The notes under the pieces are model-generated. The model did no database searches and was not told where the DNA came from. It saw nothing but the letters and a program-made list of their open reading frames with translations. A stretch of 64,000 nucleotides of DNA from Natronolimnobius sp. AArcel1 (GTDB lineage Archaea; Halobacteriota; Halobacteria; Halobacteriales; Natrialbaceae), in contig NZ_JAAKXY010000001.1 of assembly GCF_011043775.1 (NCBI RefSeq), forward strand, positions 597,617-661,616. Reading direction: 5' to 3'. The translations under genes and the position numbers were made by a program. This document shows positions 1 through 9,246 of the stretch, piece after piece. Position 1 is the first letter of the stretch. The number at the start of each line of letters is the position of its first letter.

Positions 1-1224
1 GCCGCCGCCGAGGCGCTCGCGGCACTCGCAAAAGAGGACGTGCCAGACGCCGTCCGCAAGGCCTACGGCGACCAGCCCCTGCAGTTCGGCTCCGAGTACA
101 TCATCCCGAAGCCGATGGACCCGCGCGTGCTCTTCGAGGTCGCGCCAGCGGTCGCAAACGCCGCCATCGACAGCGGCGTCGCCCGAACCGATCTCGAGGT
201 CGACACCTACGTTGAGGATCTCGAGGCCCGACTCGGAAAGTCCCGCGAGATGATGCGCGTCGTGCTCAACAAAGCCCAGAGCGATCCACAGCGCGTTGCA
301 CTCGCGGAGGGCCACAACGAGAAGATCGTCCGCGCGGCCTACCAACTCGAGGAACAAGGCATCGCCGAACCGGTGCTGATCGGCAACGAAGAGCGAATCA
401 AACGCATCGCCACGGAACTCGGCCTCGAGTTCGAGCCGGCCGTGGTCGACCCGAAAGGCGGGTCGTACGACGAGTACGTCGATGCGCTCTACGAGCGACG
501 CCGACGAAAAGGAATCACTCGCCGCGAGGCCGCGGAGTTGATCGAGGACAGCAACTACTTCGCTTCGGTGATGGTCGAACAGGGCGACGCCGACGCGATG
601 CTGACCGGACTGACCCATCACTACCCCTCCGCACTGCGCCCGCTCCTGCAGGTCATCGGCACCGCAGACGACGTCGACTACGCCGCTGGCGTCTACATGC
701 TGACGTTCAAGAACCGCGTCGTCTTCCTCGCGGACGCGACGGTTAACCAGGATCCCGATGCCGAAACGCTCGCGGAAGTCACCCGCCACACGGCCGATAT
801 CGCCCGGCGGTTCGACGTCGAGCCACGCGCCGCCTTGCTGTCGTACTCCGATTTCGGCAGCGTCGACAACGAGGGAACCCGCAAGCCACGGCGCGCAGCA
901 GAGTTGCTTCGCACCGACTCGGAAGTTGAGTTCCCCGTCGACGGAGAGATGCAAGCGGACACTGCCGTCGTCGAGGAAACCCTACAGGGAACCTACGAAT
1001 TCGCCAACCTCGAGAAGCCGGCGAACGTGTTGGTCATGCCGAATCTCGAGGCGGGCAACATTACCTACAAACTGCTCCAGCGACTCGGCGGCGCGGAAGC
1101 GGTCGGCCCAATGCTGACGGGAATGGCAGAACCGGTCCACGTCCTCCAGCGTGATGATGAAGTCAAAGACATCGTAAATCTGGCAGCTGTCGCATCGGTC
1201 GAAGCCCAGCAATCCTCGCAGTAG
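1..1224 (+). CDS. maeB: NADP-dependent malic enzyme, C-terminal part (partial)
   Basis: The reading frame is open from base 1, so the gene begins upstream of the window. The first ~50 residues are the end of a malic-enzyme domain ([18 protein letters not shown], then [11 protein letters not shown]). The remaining ~310 residues form a phosphotransacetylase-like domain ([20 protein letters not shown], later [20 protein letters not shown]). This two-domain order is that of MaeB-type malic enzymes, which decarboxylate malate to pyruvate with NAD(P); the PTA-like domain is regulatory in the known enzymes and not expected to make acetyl phosphate. The frame ends at a TAG, 31 bases before the next gene on the same strand. 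Confidence 0.9.
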   Translation, partial: AAAEALAALAKEDVPDAVRKAYGDQPLQFGSEYIIPKPMDPRVLFEVAPAVANAAIDSGVARTDLEVDTYVEDLEARLGKSREMMRVVLNKAQSDPQRVALAEGHNEKIVRAAYQLEEQGIAEPVLIGNEERIKRIATELGLEFEPAVVDPKGGSYDEYVDALYERRRRKGITRREAAELIEDSNYFASVMVEQGDADAMLTGLTHHYPSALRPLLQVIGTADDVDYAAGVYMLTFKNRVVFLADATVNQDPDAETLAEVTRHTADIARRFDVEPRAALLSYSDFGSVDNEGTRKPRRAAELLRTDSEVEFPVDGEMQADTAVVEETLQGTYEFANLEKPANVLVMPNLEAGNITYKLLQRLGGAEAVGPMLTGMAEPVHVLQRDDEVKDIVNLAAVASVEAQQSSQ

Positions 1225-1255
1225 ATACATACCCTGCGGGATGCGAAGCTGACAT

Positions 1256-2608
1256 ATGACCGATCTCCGCTGTCATCGCCGAGATGCCATCTGCCAAAGT
1301 GCGGCCCACGAGGTCGCACTCGAGTGCCTGCTCGCTGGCATTCGAGCCGCACAGCCGTCCGCTCGAGTCGCCGAGACGCTCTCGGTCAACGACGGAACGC
1401 TCACCGTCGAGACTGACGAGGTGAGCGAGTACGATCTCGAGGCGTACGATGACGTGGTCGTGCTCGGCGGCGGAAACGCCGCAGCGCAGTTCGCCTCGGC
1501 GCTCGAGGACGAACTCGGCGAGTGGCTCACCGGCGGGGTGGTCGTCACGGATGATCCAGCCGAGACGAGCATCGTCAACGTGCACGCGGGCGACCATCCG
1601 ATTCCGAGCGACGACGGCGTGGCGGGCACGGAGCGCGTCCTCAAGGCTGCAGACGCGTGCGGGGAGGACGACCTCGTGCTGGCGACGATTACAGGCGGCG
1701 GGAGCGCACTGCTTGCAGCCCCCGCACCAGGGCTGGCGCTGTTGGACCTGCAAGCCGTCACCAACGAACTGCTGGCCTGTGGCGCCACAATCGACGAGAT
1801 CAACGCCGTCAGAAAACACTGCTCGGCGATCAAGGGCGGCCACCTCGCTCGCGCTGTGGCACCAGCATCCCTCGTGACGCTCGTCCTGAGCGATGTCGTT
1901 GGCGACAATCTGAGCGTCATCGCCAGCGGCCCGACCGTTCCCGACGACTCGACGTACCGCGACGCGCTCGGCGTCCTCGAGCGCTACGACCTGTCCGTCC
2001 CACAGGCCGTCTGGGACCATCTCGAGGCAGGCGCGAACGACGAGCGACCGGAAACACCCACGGCAACAGACCCGGTGTTCGACCGCACCCACACGCACGT
2101 TCTCGGCAACGGCCGAACGGCACTCGAGGCAGCCCGCGAAAGCGCACTCGAGGCTGGCTACGAGCCACTGATACTTGCCTCGGGTGTTCGTGGCGAGGCT
2201 CGAGAGGCCGCACTGACACACGTCGCGATTGCAGAAGAATGCCGTAAAACGGGGTTACCAGTCACCCCGCCAGCGGTCTTGCTTTCGGGCGGCGAAACGA
2301 CGGTCACGCTCGGCGACGACCCCGGTGCGGGTGGCCCGAATCAGGAGTTCGTCCTGAGCGGTGCGCTCGCACTTGAGGACGAGGAGATCGTCGTCTCGAG
2401 CGTCGATACGGACGGCATCGACGGCGCGACCGATGTCGCCGGAGCAATTGCAGACGGGTCGACAATTCCCGAACAGGCGGGCCGCGATGCACTCGAGCGA
2501 AACGACGCACTATCGGTGCTCGAGGAGGCAAGTGCCGTGATTCGCACAGGCCCGAGCGGGACGAACGTTAACGATCTGCGGGCAATCGTCGTCGAGCCGT
2601 CGGAGTAA
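1256..2608 (+). CDS. Glycerate 2-kinase (MOFRL / GckA-TtuD family)
   Basis: The 450-residue protein has the glycerate kinase-2 family signatures: a glycine-rich GGGNAAAQFA segment near residue 70, GGGSALLAAPAPGL near 148, NAVRKHCSAIKGGHLA near 184, and LVLSDVVGDNLSVIASGPT near 205. A C-terminal MOFRL domain has SGGETTVTL and DTDGIDGATDVAGAI. It should phosphorylate D-glycerate to 2-phosphoglycerate in the cytoplasm; older databases call this family hydroxypyruvate reductase. It converges on the PdxA2-like gene 23 bases downstream. The acid-sugar kinase/dehydrogenase pair next door suggests a shared role in sugar-acid catabolism, but that is inferred from position only. Confidence 0.85.
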   Translation: MTDLRCHRRDAICQSAAHEVALECLLAGIRAAQPSARVAETLSVNDGTLTVETDEVSEYDLEAYDDVVVLGGGNAAAQFASALEDELGEWLTGGVVVTDDPAETSIVNVHAGDHPIPSDDGVAGTERVLKAADACGEDDLVLATITGGGSALLAAPAPGLALLDLQAVTNELLACGATIDEINAVRKHCSAIKGGHLARAVAPASLVTLVLSDVVGDNLSVIASGPTVPDDSTYRDALGVLERYDLSVPQAVWDHLEAGANDERPETPTATDPVFDRTHTHVLGNGRTALEAARESALEAGYEPLILASGVRGEAREAALTHVAIAEECRKTGLPVTPPAVLLSGGETTVTLGDDPGAGGPNQEFVLSGALALEDEEIVVSSVDTDGIDGATDVAGAIADGSTIPEQAGRDALERNDALSVLEEASAVIRTGPSGTNVNDLRAIVVEPSE

Positions 2609-2631
2609 GCCAGAGCCAATGTCAGCGTCGG

Positions 2632-3666
2632 TCACTCTGCTATTTGCTCGTGGTCGCTTCGCCGCCGAGCCATGTCTGCAGCAATCTCGACGGCGTCGAT
2701 CAGGCTTGCTTCGGAGGCAACGCCCTCGCCAGCGATGTCGAAGGCGGTGCCGTGGTCGACGCTCGTCCGAACAATTGGGAGTCCAATCGTGACGTTGACA
2801 CCGGAAACGGCGTCGTCGCTCGAGAAGCCGAGCGTTTTGATTGGGATGTGGCCCTGATCGTGGTACATCGAGACGACGCAGTCGTAGTTACCGCGAGCAG
2901 CCTGCACATAGACAGTGTCGGGCGATTCCGGACCCTGTGCGTCGATGCCCTCCTCACGGGCCGCCTCGACGGCTGGTCGGATTTCGGCGTCGTCTTTGTC
3001 GCCGAGCAAGCCGCCATCGCTCGCGTGTGGATTGAGGCCGGCAACGGCGATTTCCGGGTCGCCGATACCCAGATCTCGCAGACCGGCGTCGGTGACGCGG
3101 ATCGTCTCAAGGACGGTTTCAGTTGTAACCAGTTCGCAGGCCTCCCGCAGCGGGACGTGCGTGCTGACGTGGGTAACGATCAGGTCGTCTTCGACCAGCA
3201 TCATCGAGTAATTCTCGGTGTCTGTGTAATCGGCCAGCATCCCCGTGTGACCGGCGTACTCGCTACCCGCGAGGCGAGTCGCCTGTTTGTTGATGGGCGC
3301 TGTCGCCATCGCGTCGATCTCGCCTGCGAGTGCGAGTTCGATCGCGCGCTCGATATATGCGAGACTCGCCTCGCCGTACTCCTCGCGAACAACACCGTAC
3401 TCGAGGGCGTCGCCGTCGACAGCGCCGAGATCGAGAACCGGAATCGTGGTCGGATCGAACGACGCGTCAGAAACGGCGTCGACAGGCGCAATCTCGAGGT
3501 CGCTGTCGCACACGTCCAGTGCCTGTTCTAAGACACTCGCATCGCCGATGACGATGGGATTCGCTACGTCACACAGCCGTTCGTAGGCGGCGACGATGAT
3601 CTCGCTGCCGACGCCCGCGGGGTCACCCATCGTTACCGCGACAGTCGGCCGGTCACTCGCAGTCAT
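2632..3666 (-). CDS. pdxA: PdxA2-like 4-phospho-acid-sugar dehydrogenase
   Basis: This 344-residue protein of the PdxA isocitrate-dehydrogenase-like fold has GDPAGVGSEI at the N-terminus, metal ligands in YAGHTGMLAD, GLNPHASDGGL and SMYHDQGHIPIK, and the terminal TSVDHGTAFDIAG motif. Classical PdxA oxidises 4-phosphohydroxythreonine in vitamin B6 synthesis. Haloarchaea are generally thought to make PLP by the PdxS/T route, and this gene overlaps a DUF1537 kinase gene by 14 bases. It is therefore more likely a PdxA2: NAD-dependent oxidation and decarboxylation of 4-phospho-threonate or -erythronate to dihydroxyacetone phosphate. Substrate assignment is inference; family membership is clear. 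Confidence 0.85.
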   Translation of the reverse strand: MTASDRPTVAVTMGDPAGVGSEIIVAAYERLCDVANPIVIGDASVLEQALDVCDSDLEIAPVDAVSDASFDPTTIPVLDLGAVDGDALEYGVVREEYGEASLAYIERAIELALAGEIDAMATAPINKQATRLAGSEYAGHTGMLADYTDTENYSMMLVEDDLIVTHVSTHVPLREACELVTTETVLETIRVTDAGLRDLGIGDPEIAVAGLNPHASDGGLLGDKDDAEIRPAVEAAREEGIDAQGPESPDTVYVQAARGNYDCVVSMYHDQGHIPIKTLGFSSDDAVSGVNVTIGLPIVRTSVDHGTAFDIAGEGVASEASLIDAVEIAADMARRRSDHEQIAE

Positions 3667-4921
3667 TGCGCTCGGCTAGCGCTGTGAGACAGTTAACGAT
3701 ACTCTTCTCCGTGCCGAAGCCGCCGGCTTTCGTGATGACTCGCGACCCCGCGAGGTCGCCATCGACGAGGTAGCCAACCGGAATGCCGTCACCGACTGAC
3801 GCTCCCGTGAGTTCGATCGTCGTCACATCGAGGCGCTCGAGTGTCGATCGAGCGACCGAGCCGCCGGTGAGAAACAGTCCAGCGAGCGGTGCCAGACGAG
3901 CGGTTTCAGCGGCTGCCGTCGCAAGCGCCGTGCTGATTCGATCGCCCGGATCGTCCGTGCAGTCGGCCGCTGCTGCAGCCTCGCGAGCTTTGTCGACGTC
4001 TGCTGACTCGAGCGCGCTCGTCACGACTGCCTCGCCGTGTGCCTCGAGCCGGTTGCGGATTGCTTCGGCCGCGGCCGTCCCTGCCGTGTGCGGATCAGTG
4101 ACAGCCTTGGCGGGGTCGATGCGGACGATTCGATTGTCGGAGACGGCACCGAGTTGCTCGAGCGTGCGCTCATTGATGCTGCCGACGACGCCGAGGACAT
4201 CGCCGGTGGGCGACTCGAGCGCGGGTGAGTCCCCAGACTGCGGGACCGCCAATGCGCTCGCTAAACCGCCGCTACCGACGAACAGCACCGTTTCCTCGAG
4301 TGACTGGGCTGCGGTCACAATCGACTCGAGATGTCGCTCGTGGAGGGCGTCACAGGTGACGAGCGTCGGTTCGCCGGAGAGTGTAGCCTCGAGAGTCGTT
4401 CGGATCGCATCGCTCCCAGCGGCGACAGTGTCGATAGACAGCGGCTCACAGTCGTACGGTGACGCCTCGAGTTGAGACTTGACCGTGGACGATTCGACGC
4501 CGTAGCCCGCCTGTGCAAGCGGGATGCCATCGACGAACTGGATGCCGTTTGCGGTGAGACGGCCCGTCGCGGGAAACGCGGGGGCGACGACGGCAATCGA
4601 GGCATCGATCGCGTCGACCGCAGCGGTCACCTCGCTCGCCACGTTGCCCCGCAGCGTCGAGTCGACTTTTTTGTAGACGATCGAAGGTGTATCTGCGAGC
4701 AGGCGAGAGACAGTCGCACCCGCCGTTTTCTGCTCGAGTGCGCGCGTGTCTGCGTCCACAACGAGCACGTCCGGATCGGTCTCGACAGCGCCAGGGCGCT
4801 CGAGCCCGCTCGAGTCCGGACCGGCGAGAACGACCTGTACCGACCGGCCGTTTGCGGCGAACCCTAGTCCGGTGTCCATCGCGCCGGTATAGTCGTCTGC
4901 AACGACGAGCGCGCGTTCCAT
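3653..4921 (-). CDS. Four-carbon acid sugar kinase (DUF1537 family)
   Basis: The 422-residue protein has an N-terminal DDYTGAMDTGLGFA (DDFTGA-type) substrate-binding motif, KKVDSTLRGNVASE around residue 85, and a C-terminal nucleotide-binding domain with FLTGGSVARSTLERL and TKAGGFGTE. These are the hallmarks of OtnK/DtnK kinases, which phosphorylate D-erythronate or D/L-threonate at C4. It is the first gene of a two-gene operon; its stop lies inside the start region of the PdxA2-like dehydrogenase. The two enzymes would convert a four-carbon acid to DHAP. No aldolase, isomerase or transporter gene for the pathway lies next to them. Confidence 0.85.
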   Translation of the reverse strand: MERALVVADDYTGAMDTGLGFAANGRSVQVVLAGPDSSGLERPGAVETDPDVLVVDADTRALEQKTAGATVSRLLADTPSIVYKKVDSTLRGNVASEVTAAVDAIDASIAVVAPAFPATGRLTANGIQFVDGIPLAQAGYGVESSTVKSQLEASPYDCEPLSIDTVAAGSDAIRTTLEATLSGEPTLVTCDALHERHLESIVTAAQSLEETVLFVGSGGLASALAVPQSGDSPALESPTGDVLGVVGSINERTLEQLGAVSDNRIVRIDPAKAVTDPHTAGTAAAEAIRNRLEAHGEAVVTSALESADVDKAREAAAAADCTDDPGDRISTALATAAAETARLAPLAGLFLTGGSVARSTLERLDVTTIELTGASVGDGIPVGYLVDGDLAGSRVITKAGGFGTEKSIVNCLTALAERNDCE

Positions 4922-5192
4922 GGCAGTACGTTTGGATGGTGGTACAAACCGTTATCTCATTGTGTGTCGGTTCCCAAACCGAGACTATCTGATTTTCTAG
5001 ATGTTGCCAGACAACAAATTAATCGAACACGAATACACAGCATCTGGGCCACCTACTGGAGGCAACAGTTGACGGCGCGTCAGCCACGCGTCTGACGCCT
5101 GTTCGGCCGGTATTCACACCGATTACGCCAGTATTCTTGTAAACAGCCGATGTGCGGAAAGATTTTTCTTACCCCCGCGATTACTACTGGTA

Positions 5193-5825
5193 GTGACTCA
5201 GACGACGCCCGACGAAGCGAGCGAGGCCTGTGGCTGTAAGGTCGGCCGGATCGCCGGGAAATACGATCTCATCGACCTCAACGACGACCTCGTCCGTTAC
5301 TGGACTGACCGCACGGAGGATCGGTATAGCACCCGCGACCTGGCTGAACACGTCAACCAGCGCGTCCTGGAGGCCGCACTCGACGAGGCCGGCTTGCAGT
5401 ACAAAGACGGAGAGGTCGAAAACACCTACCGGCTCCTGACGAGCGACGACGTCAGCAGCGGGACACGCGTCCAGACGCGCAAGGAACTCGAGCGAGATTC
5501 GGTCCCCGTCGAAACCGTCGAGCGCGATTTTATCTCCCATCAGACGGTCTATAACCACCTCACAGACTGTCTCGAGGCCGAACTCGAAGAGCCAAGCGAT
5601 GCGGAGAAACTCGAGCGAAGCCGCGATAAACTTGGTGCGCTTCGCAACCGAACCGCAGCGGTGACTGAGGATACGGTTGCCCAACTCGAGCGTGGTGACG
5701 TCCTCGATATCGGCGAGTTCAACGTGCTCGTCAACGTGACCGTGACGTGTGAGGACTGTAAGACCCAGTACACGATTCGGGACTTGCTCGACCAAGGCAG
5801 CTGTGACTGCCAGTCTGCAGACTGA
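5193..5825 (+). CDS. rdfA: Rod-determining factor RdfA
   Basis: The protein is 210 residues from a GTG start. It resembles the haloarchaeal RdfA family: an N-terminal Cys/Lys motif (CGCKVGRIAGKYDL), the core with GEVENTYRLLTSDDVSSGTR around residue 72, DFISHQTVYNHLT, and a C-terminal four-cysteine zinc site (CEDCKTQY, then CDC). In Haloferax volcanii RdfA is needed for rod-shaped cells; its mechanism is not established. The gene stands alone with 271 bases upstream and converges with the next gene. I recognise the family from memory of its conserved core, so the assignment is good but not proven here. Confidence 0.75.
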   Translation: MTQTTPDEASEACGCKVGRIAGKYDLIDLNDDLVRYWTDRTEDRYSTRDLAEHVNQRVLEAALDEAGLQYKDGEVENTYRLLTSDDVSSGTRVQTRKELERDSVPVETVERDFISHQTVYNHLTDCLEAELEEPSDAEKLERSRDKLGALRNRTAAVTEDTVAQLERGDVLDIGEFNVLVNVTVTCEDCKTQYTIRDLLDQGSCDCQSAD

Positions 5826-5978
5826 GGCCCAATCCGGTGACGGTCTGACGCTGATTCGTCGACGAAGTGGCGAGTGCGCTGTAGATTTTTCTGTAGGAAC
5901 GCATCTGGTCGGATAGACTGAGGACAGCCCAATATACCACGGGCACATAATACATTGGTAACTGGTACGTCTCGCAGA

Positions 5979-7055
5979 TCAGTCGATCGGAAACCGCAAC
6001 AGCGCAGCAATCCCGTCGAAGGCCTCGAGGAAGCGCTCGCCGTCGGCGAAGTCATCGGGCACGACGACCGTGTCGCCGCCTTGCTCAGCCGTTCGGTCGC
6101 CAAGTGGCTGGAGTCGCTGCTCTTCGAGGCCGGTCGAGAGCAGTAGTCGGTCAACGGCATCATACTCGAGGGCATCGTCAACCTCGTCGTAGCCGTAGGC
6201 GACGGCCTCGTCATCGTCACGAACGCCTGCGAAAAAGTCCTCGAGTGCGTCACGAGCGTCACGGCGGTCTCGCTCGTCAATCGCCTGCTGGCCCGTTTCG
6301 GCGAGTTGGCGAAGCCCCTGTTCAGTGGCGTATTCGACGGCGAATTCGCCCTCGAGCAGGTCCTCGAGTCGGTGATCGAGGTCGGTTTCTTCGCGGAAGG
6401 TTTCAACCGTTCCAGTCGTCCCACCGAGAAGGACGGCGTGGGCGCCTTCATCAACGAACTCGAGTGTGGCGCGTTCAGCGACGGTATCGAAGAAGTCGCG
6501 CTTTTGGCGTTCGCGGTCGCGTTCGAAGCGTTCAGCGGACTGGCCACCGGCGCTTGATTTGCCTGGCACGTCGCTGTCGAAGCTATCGATCGGTTCGACA
6601 CCGGTCTCATCGAGCCAACCAAGGGCTGCACCGCCGCGTTCGACGACGAGCAGTCCGTACGTCGAATCGGGTTCGGTCACGTCCTCGAGTGGCGAAAGGT
6701 CGAACTCGTTTGCGTGCTCGTAGATCGACTCCTCGATCGCAATTGGGAGATCGTCGAAAACTGTGAGCAGTTGCTCGCCGTCGACAGCCCCGGCGTAGAT
6801 TGCGAGGCCGTTTTCGGGGATCTCGTCGTACTCGGTGAGCGCGCTGCGGACGCTCTCGAGGGAGTCGACGAGCGGTGTGGGAAGCGATTGCTCGTCGAGT
6901 TGGGAGGCTTCGGCGTAGTCCGTCTCGACGGGCTGGCGAGCCTCACCGATGGAGTCGTCAGGTGGCACGGCAAGTGTGACGAGAATATCTTGGTCGGCGC
7001 TGGCCGCAGCAAGGCGCTCGAGTCGGTCGTGAAGTTCGTAGTGAGCCATCGACAT
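5979..7055 (-). CDS. Vms1/aRF1-like peptidyl-tRNA hydrolase with GGQ motif
   Basis: The 358-residue protein resembles archaeal release factor aRF1 but is shorter (aRF1 is about 415). The catalytic GGQ is intact at residues 170-172 in GKSSAGGQSAERFERDRE, so it can probably release peptides from peptidyl-tRNA. The domain-1 segment that in aRF1 carries the stop-codon-reading NIKS motif is recognisable (VPPDDSIGEA, then a D-Y-A-E-A stretch), but NIKS is replaced by Q-L-D-E near residues 52-55. It should therefore not decode stop codons. The most likely role is a Vms1/Ankzf1-type factor in ribosome rescue. A second Met at residue 3 is an alternative start. Confidence 0.7.
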   Translation of the reverse strand: MSMAHYELHDRLERLAAASADQDILVTLAVPPDDSIGEARQPVETDYAEASQLDEQSLPTPLVDSLESVRSALTEYDEIPENGLAIYAGAVDGEQLLTVFDDLPIAIEESIYEHANEFDLSPLEDVTEPDSTYGLLVVERGGAALGWLDETGVEPIDSFDSDVPGKSSAGGQSAERFERDRERQKRDFFDTVAERATLEFVDEGAHAVLLGGTTGTVETFREETDLDHRLEDLLEGEFAVEYATEQGLRQLAETGQQAIDERDRRDARDALEDFFAGVRDDDEAVAYGYDEVDDALEYDAVDRLLLSTGLEEQRLQPLGDRTAEQGGDTVVVPDDFADGERFLEAFDGIAALLRFPID

Positions 7056-7170
7056 AGGTGAGTATCGTCACACGGCATGCACTGCGTGCCGAGCAACGGT
7101 GTGGAAGTTGATGGACGTGCGTCACGGAGTTGAAAAACTGGCTGGCGCTCTCAAGGCGGTGTGTAGTTCG

Positions 7171-8181
7171 TTACTCGGATGAGTGACGTGACTCTTGCTC
7201 GAGTCTCGCGTGGTCGTCCGACAGTGACTGGATCGTCGCCGGGAGACACGCAGAGAGATCGTATTCGTAGAGACACGTGGGGACTCGCGTCCGCAGATCC
7301 ACCGACGCGGTTCCGAGGATGGCGAAGCCAGCGAAGATGATCAGGAAACCAACGAGGGCGCTGGCGGCGAGTTGTTCGCCAAGCAGCGCCCAGCCACCGA
7401 GCGTCGAGACGACTGGCACAACATAGAAGACCAGATTTGCCTGAATCGCCCCGCTCGAGTCGAGCAGTGCGAAGTACGCAAGATAGGCGAGCACACCGGC
7501 GAAGACGCTGACGTAGCCAAGCGCGAGAAGTGCCTCCGTTGTCCAGGAAATTGCACTGAACGACTCGCCGGCAAACGCCGAGAGACCGTGTGAGAGGGCC
7601 GCGGCAAGTGGCAGCCCCCAGGCGATACGAACCGTACTCGAGAGCGTCGCGTTGGCGCGGCGGATGAGAACGGCACCAAGTGCGGCGCTGACTGCGCCGG
7701 CAAAGAGAATCGCTCGGCCAACGGCGTCACCGCCGACGAGGCTTGCGGCGTCGGGACTGACCACGAGGATAACGCCGACAAGTCCGAGTCCCATTCCGAC
7801 CGCGCCGCGGGGAGAGAGGCGTTCGTTCGAAAGGAGGACGGCAGCAAAGACCGGCGTCAAGATTGGGTTGAGGCTGAAGACGATTGCGCCGACGGCGCTC
7901 GTCGCATACTGCTGGCCGACAAATAAGAGCGCGTTTGCCAACCCGATAACGAGGCCCCCTGTTGCGAGGATACCGATGAAATCGCCCCGCGTGGAGGGCA
8001 GCAGTTCCTCGCGCGAGGACGTCAAGAGTACGTAGCCGCCCAACAGTACCGCTGCAACGTCGAATCGAAGCGCAACGAACAACAACGGCGGGAAGTACTC
8101 GAGTCCAGCCTTTGCGGCGACGAACGTCCCACCAAAAAAGAGACTCGAGAGGGCGAAGAAGATGGCTGCTCGTCGATCCAT
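7171..8181 (-). CDS. DMT-superfamily exporter (EamA domains)
   Basis: The 336-residue membrane protein has about ten hydrophobic helices in two EamA repeats. The first opens with IFFALSSLFFGGTFVAAKAG and includes LFVGQQYATSAVGAIVFSLNPI; the second includes AGVLAYLAYFALLDSSGAIQ. I chose the ATG at 8181; the open frame extends 21 codons upstream, but those residues are not membrane-protein-like. Family members export amino acids, metabolites or drugs, and the substrate is not predictable. It is divergent from a FilR1-type regulator, whose product may control it through the shared intergenic palindromes. Confidence 0.85.
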   Translation of the reverse strand: MDRRAAIFFALSSLFFGGTFVAAKAGLEYFPPLLFVALRFDVAAVLLGGYVLLTSSREELLPSTRGDFIGILATGGLVIGLANALLFVGQQYATSAVGAIVFSLNPILTPVFAAVLLSNERLSPRGAVGMGLGLVGVILVVSPDAASLVGGDAVGRAILFAGAVSAALGAVLIRRANATLSSTVRIAWGLPLAAALSHGLSAFAGESFSAISWTTEALLALGYVSVFAGVLAYLAYFALLDSSGAIQANLVFYVVPVVSTLGGWALLGEQLAASALVGFLIIFAGFAILGTASVDLRTRVPTCLYEYDLSACLPATIQSLSDDHARLEQESRHSSE

Positions 8182-8292
8182 TAGACACACACCTCTAGCG
8201 GGGCGACACGAGCGAGCGATAGATCGGTGTGACAAACTGTCCATTTGTCACGGGAAGAGCAACGTATGGTGGAAGGAAAACGCATACGAGAG

Positions 8293-8315
8293 CATATGAT
8301 GCCAGCAGTCATATG
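8293..8315. promoter_or_regulatory. Inverted repeat CATATGA-N9-TCATATG between divergent genes
   Basis: There is a perfect 7+7 inverted repeat in the spacer between the EamA exporter and the FilR1-type regulator. Its size and position fit an operator. The binding protein is unknown; the adjacent regulator is the obvious candidate. Confidence 0.4.
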
Positions 8316-8366
8316 TTGTCTCAGAAAATATTTCAGGAACCGAAAGCTATGTTCAGTGTGCCGCGA

Positions 8367-8390
8367 TTTCACGGAGTGAAACAATTTCAC
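8367..8390. promoter_or_regulatory. Triple half-site TTTCAC-GGA-GTGAAA-CAA-TTTCAC
   Basis: Three copies of the same 6-base half-site lie at a regular 9-base spacing in alternating orientation, 41-64 bases ahead of the regulator start at 8431. This is the position expected for BRE/TATA-proximal autoregulation. No experimental site is known to me. Confidence 0.4.
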
Positions 8391-8430
8391 AGGGCGAAAA
8401 TACTTTGGTGGCTCGTGGACAACGATCAGT

Positions 8431-9246
8431 ATGGAACCGTCGGAGGCGTCACTCGAGGAGATCGAGTTTCTCTCACTCTCGCCAAATCGGGTTGCAGTTC
8501 TCGGGTTACTCGCCGAGGAGAGCCATACGCGAACCGAACTGGCCGGTGAAACTGGCGCATCACAGGCGACGCTCGGGCGCATTCTCAGCGATTTCGCTGA
8601 CCGCTCGTGGATCACGCGGGCCGGCAGCGAGTATCGGGCAACGGCAACCGGCTGCCTTGTCGCTGCCGGATTCGACGATTTACAAACAATTCTCGAGACC
8701 GAGCGCAAGCTGCGGACGATCGTCGAGTATCTGCCGAGCGAGGAGTTCGAGTTCGACATTCGGCGACTCTCGGACGCGACGATTACGCTCCCGACGCAGA
8801 CGCGGCCGAACGCGCCGTTACAACGGTTGCTGTCGTTGCTGCGCGAGGGGGAGCGCGTCCGCGCTGTCTCACACGCGTTTAACGAACAGACTCTCACTGT
8901 GGTCCGCGAGCGCACCGGCGCCGACGTGCAAACGTTCGAGGGCGTCTTCTCACAGGATGCAATCGATGCACTCGAGGCAGACCCCTCTCTGCGGTCCCCG
9001 TTTCGAACCCTCCTCGAGAACGAGCGGGCGACGGTTCGTACTCGGCAGGAAGGCGTTCCGATCGCAGCGATGGTTATCGACGAAACCGCTTACTTGCTAC
9101 TGCGAGACGACCATGGCGTGTTGCGGGCCGCAGTCGACACTGACGACGACGCGGTCCGGTCGTGGGCACACGAGCGATTCGAAGCGTACTGGGCGGATGC
9201 AACACCGCTCGAGGCTGGCGATCTTTCGTCGTCAACACCCGAATAG
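8431..9246 (+). CDS. Winged-helix transcriptional regulator with FilR1-type ligand domain
   Basis: The 271-residue protein has a winged helix-turn-helix at residues ~12-65 (RVAVLGLLAEESHTRTELAG, then ASQATLGRILSDF). A C-terminal effector domain of the methanogen FilR1/DUF1724 kind follows (LSLLREGERVRAVSHAFNEQ, then GVPIAAMVIDETAYLLL). Such haloarchaeal regulators are cytoplasmic one-component factors with unknown ligands. It is transcribed divergently from the EamA exporter, and the spacer holds two sets of inverted repeats. Autoregulation and control of the exporter are plausible inferences. Confidence 0.8.
   Translation: MEPSEASLEEIEFLSLSPNRVAVLGLLAEESHTRTELAGETGASQATLGRILSDFADRSWITRAGSEYRATATGCLVAAGFDDLQTILETERKLRTIVEYLPSEEFEFDIRRLSDATITLPTQTRPNAPLQRLLSLLREGERVRAVSHAFNEQTLTVVRERTGADVQTFEGVFSQDAIDALEADPSLRSPFRTLLENERATVRTRQEGVPIAAMVIDETAYLLLRDDHGVLRAAVDTDDDAVRSWAHERFEAYWADATPLEAGDLSSSTPE

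Noticed and set aside
1163-2221. 352-codon open frame on the - strand opposite the glycerate kinase
   Set aside because: Its translation is Cys/Arg/His-rich with no domain pattern. Long antisense frames are expected in GC-rich haloarchaeal genes, and the + strand gene is clear.
2632-3666. Vitamin B6 biosynthesis enzyme PdxA
   Set aside because: The gene overlaps a DUF1537 kinase and no other DXP-dependent B6 gene is nearby, so the PdxA2 catabolic role is preferred.
5077-5101. Imperfect inverted repeat around GGCGCGTCAG / CTGACGCC ahead of rdfA
   Set aside because: The arms differ by a two-base insertion and the site is far from the start; not enough to call an operator.
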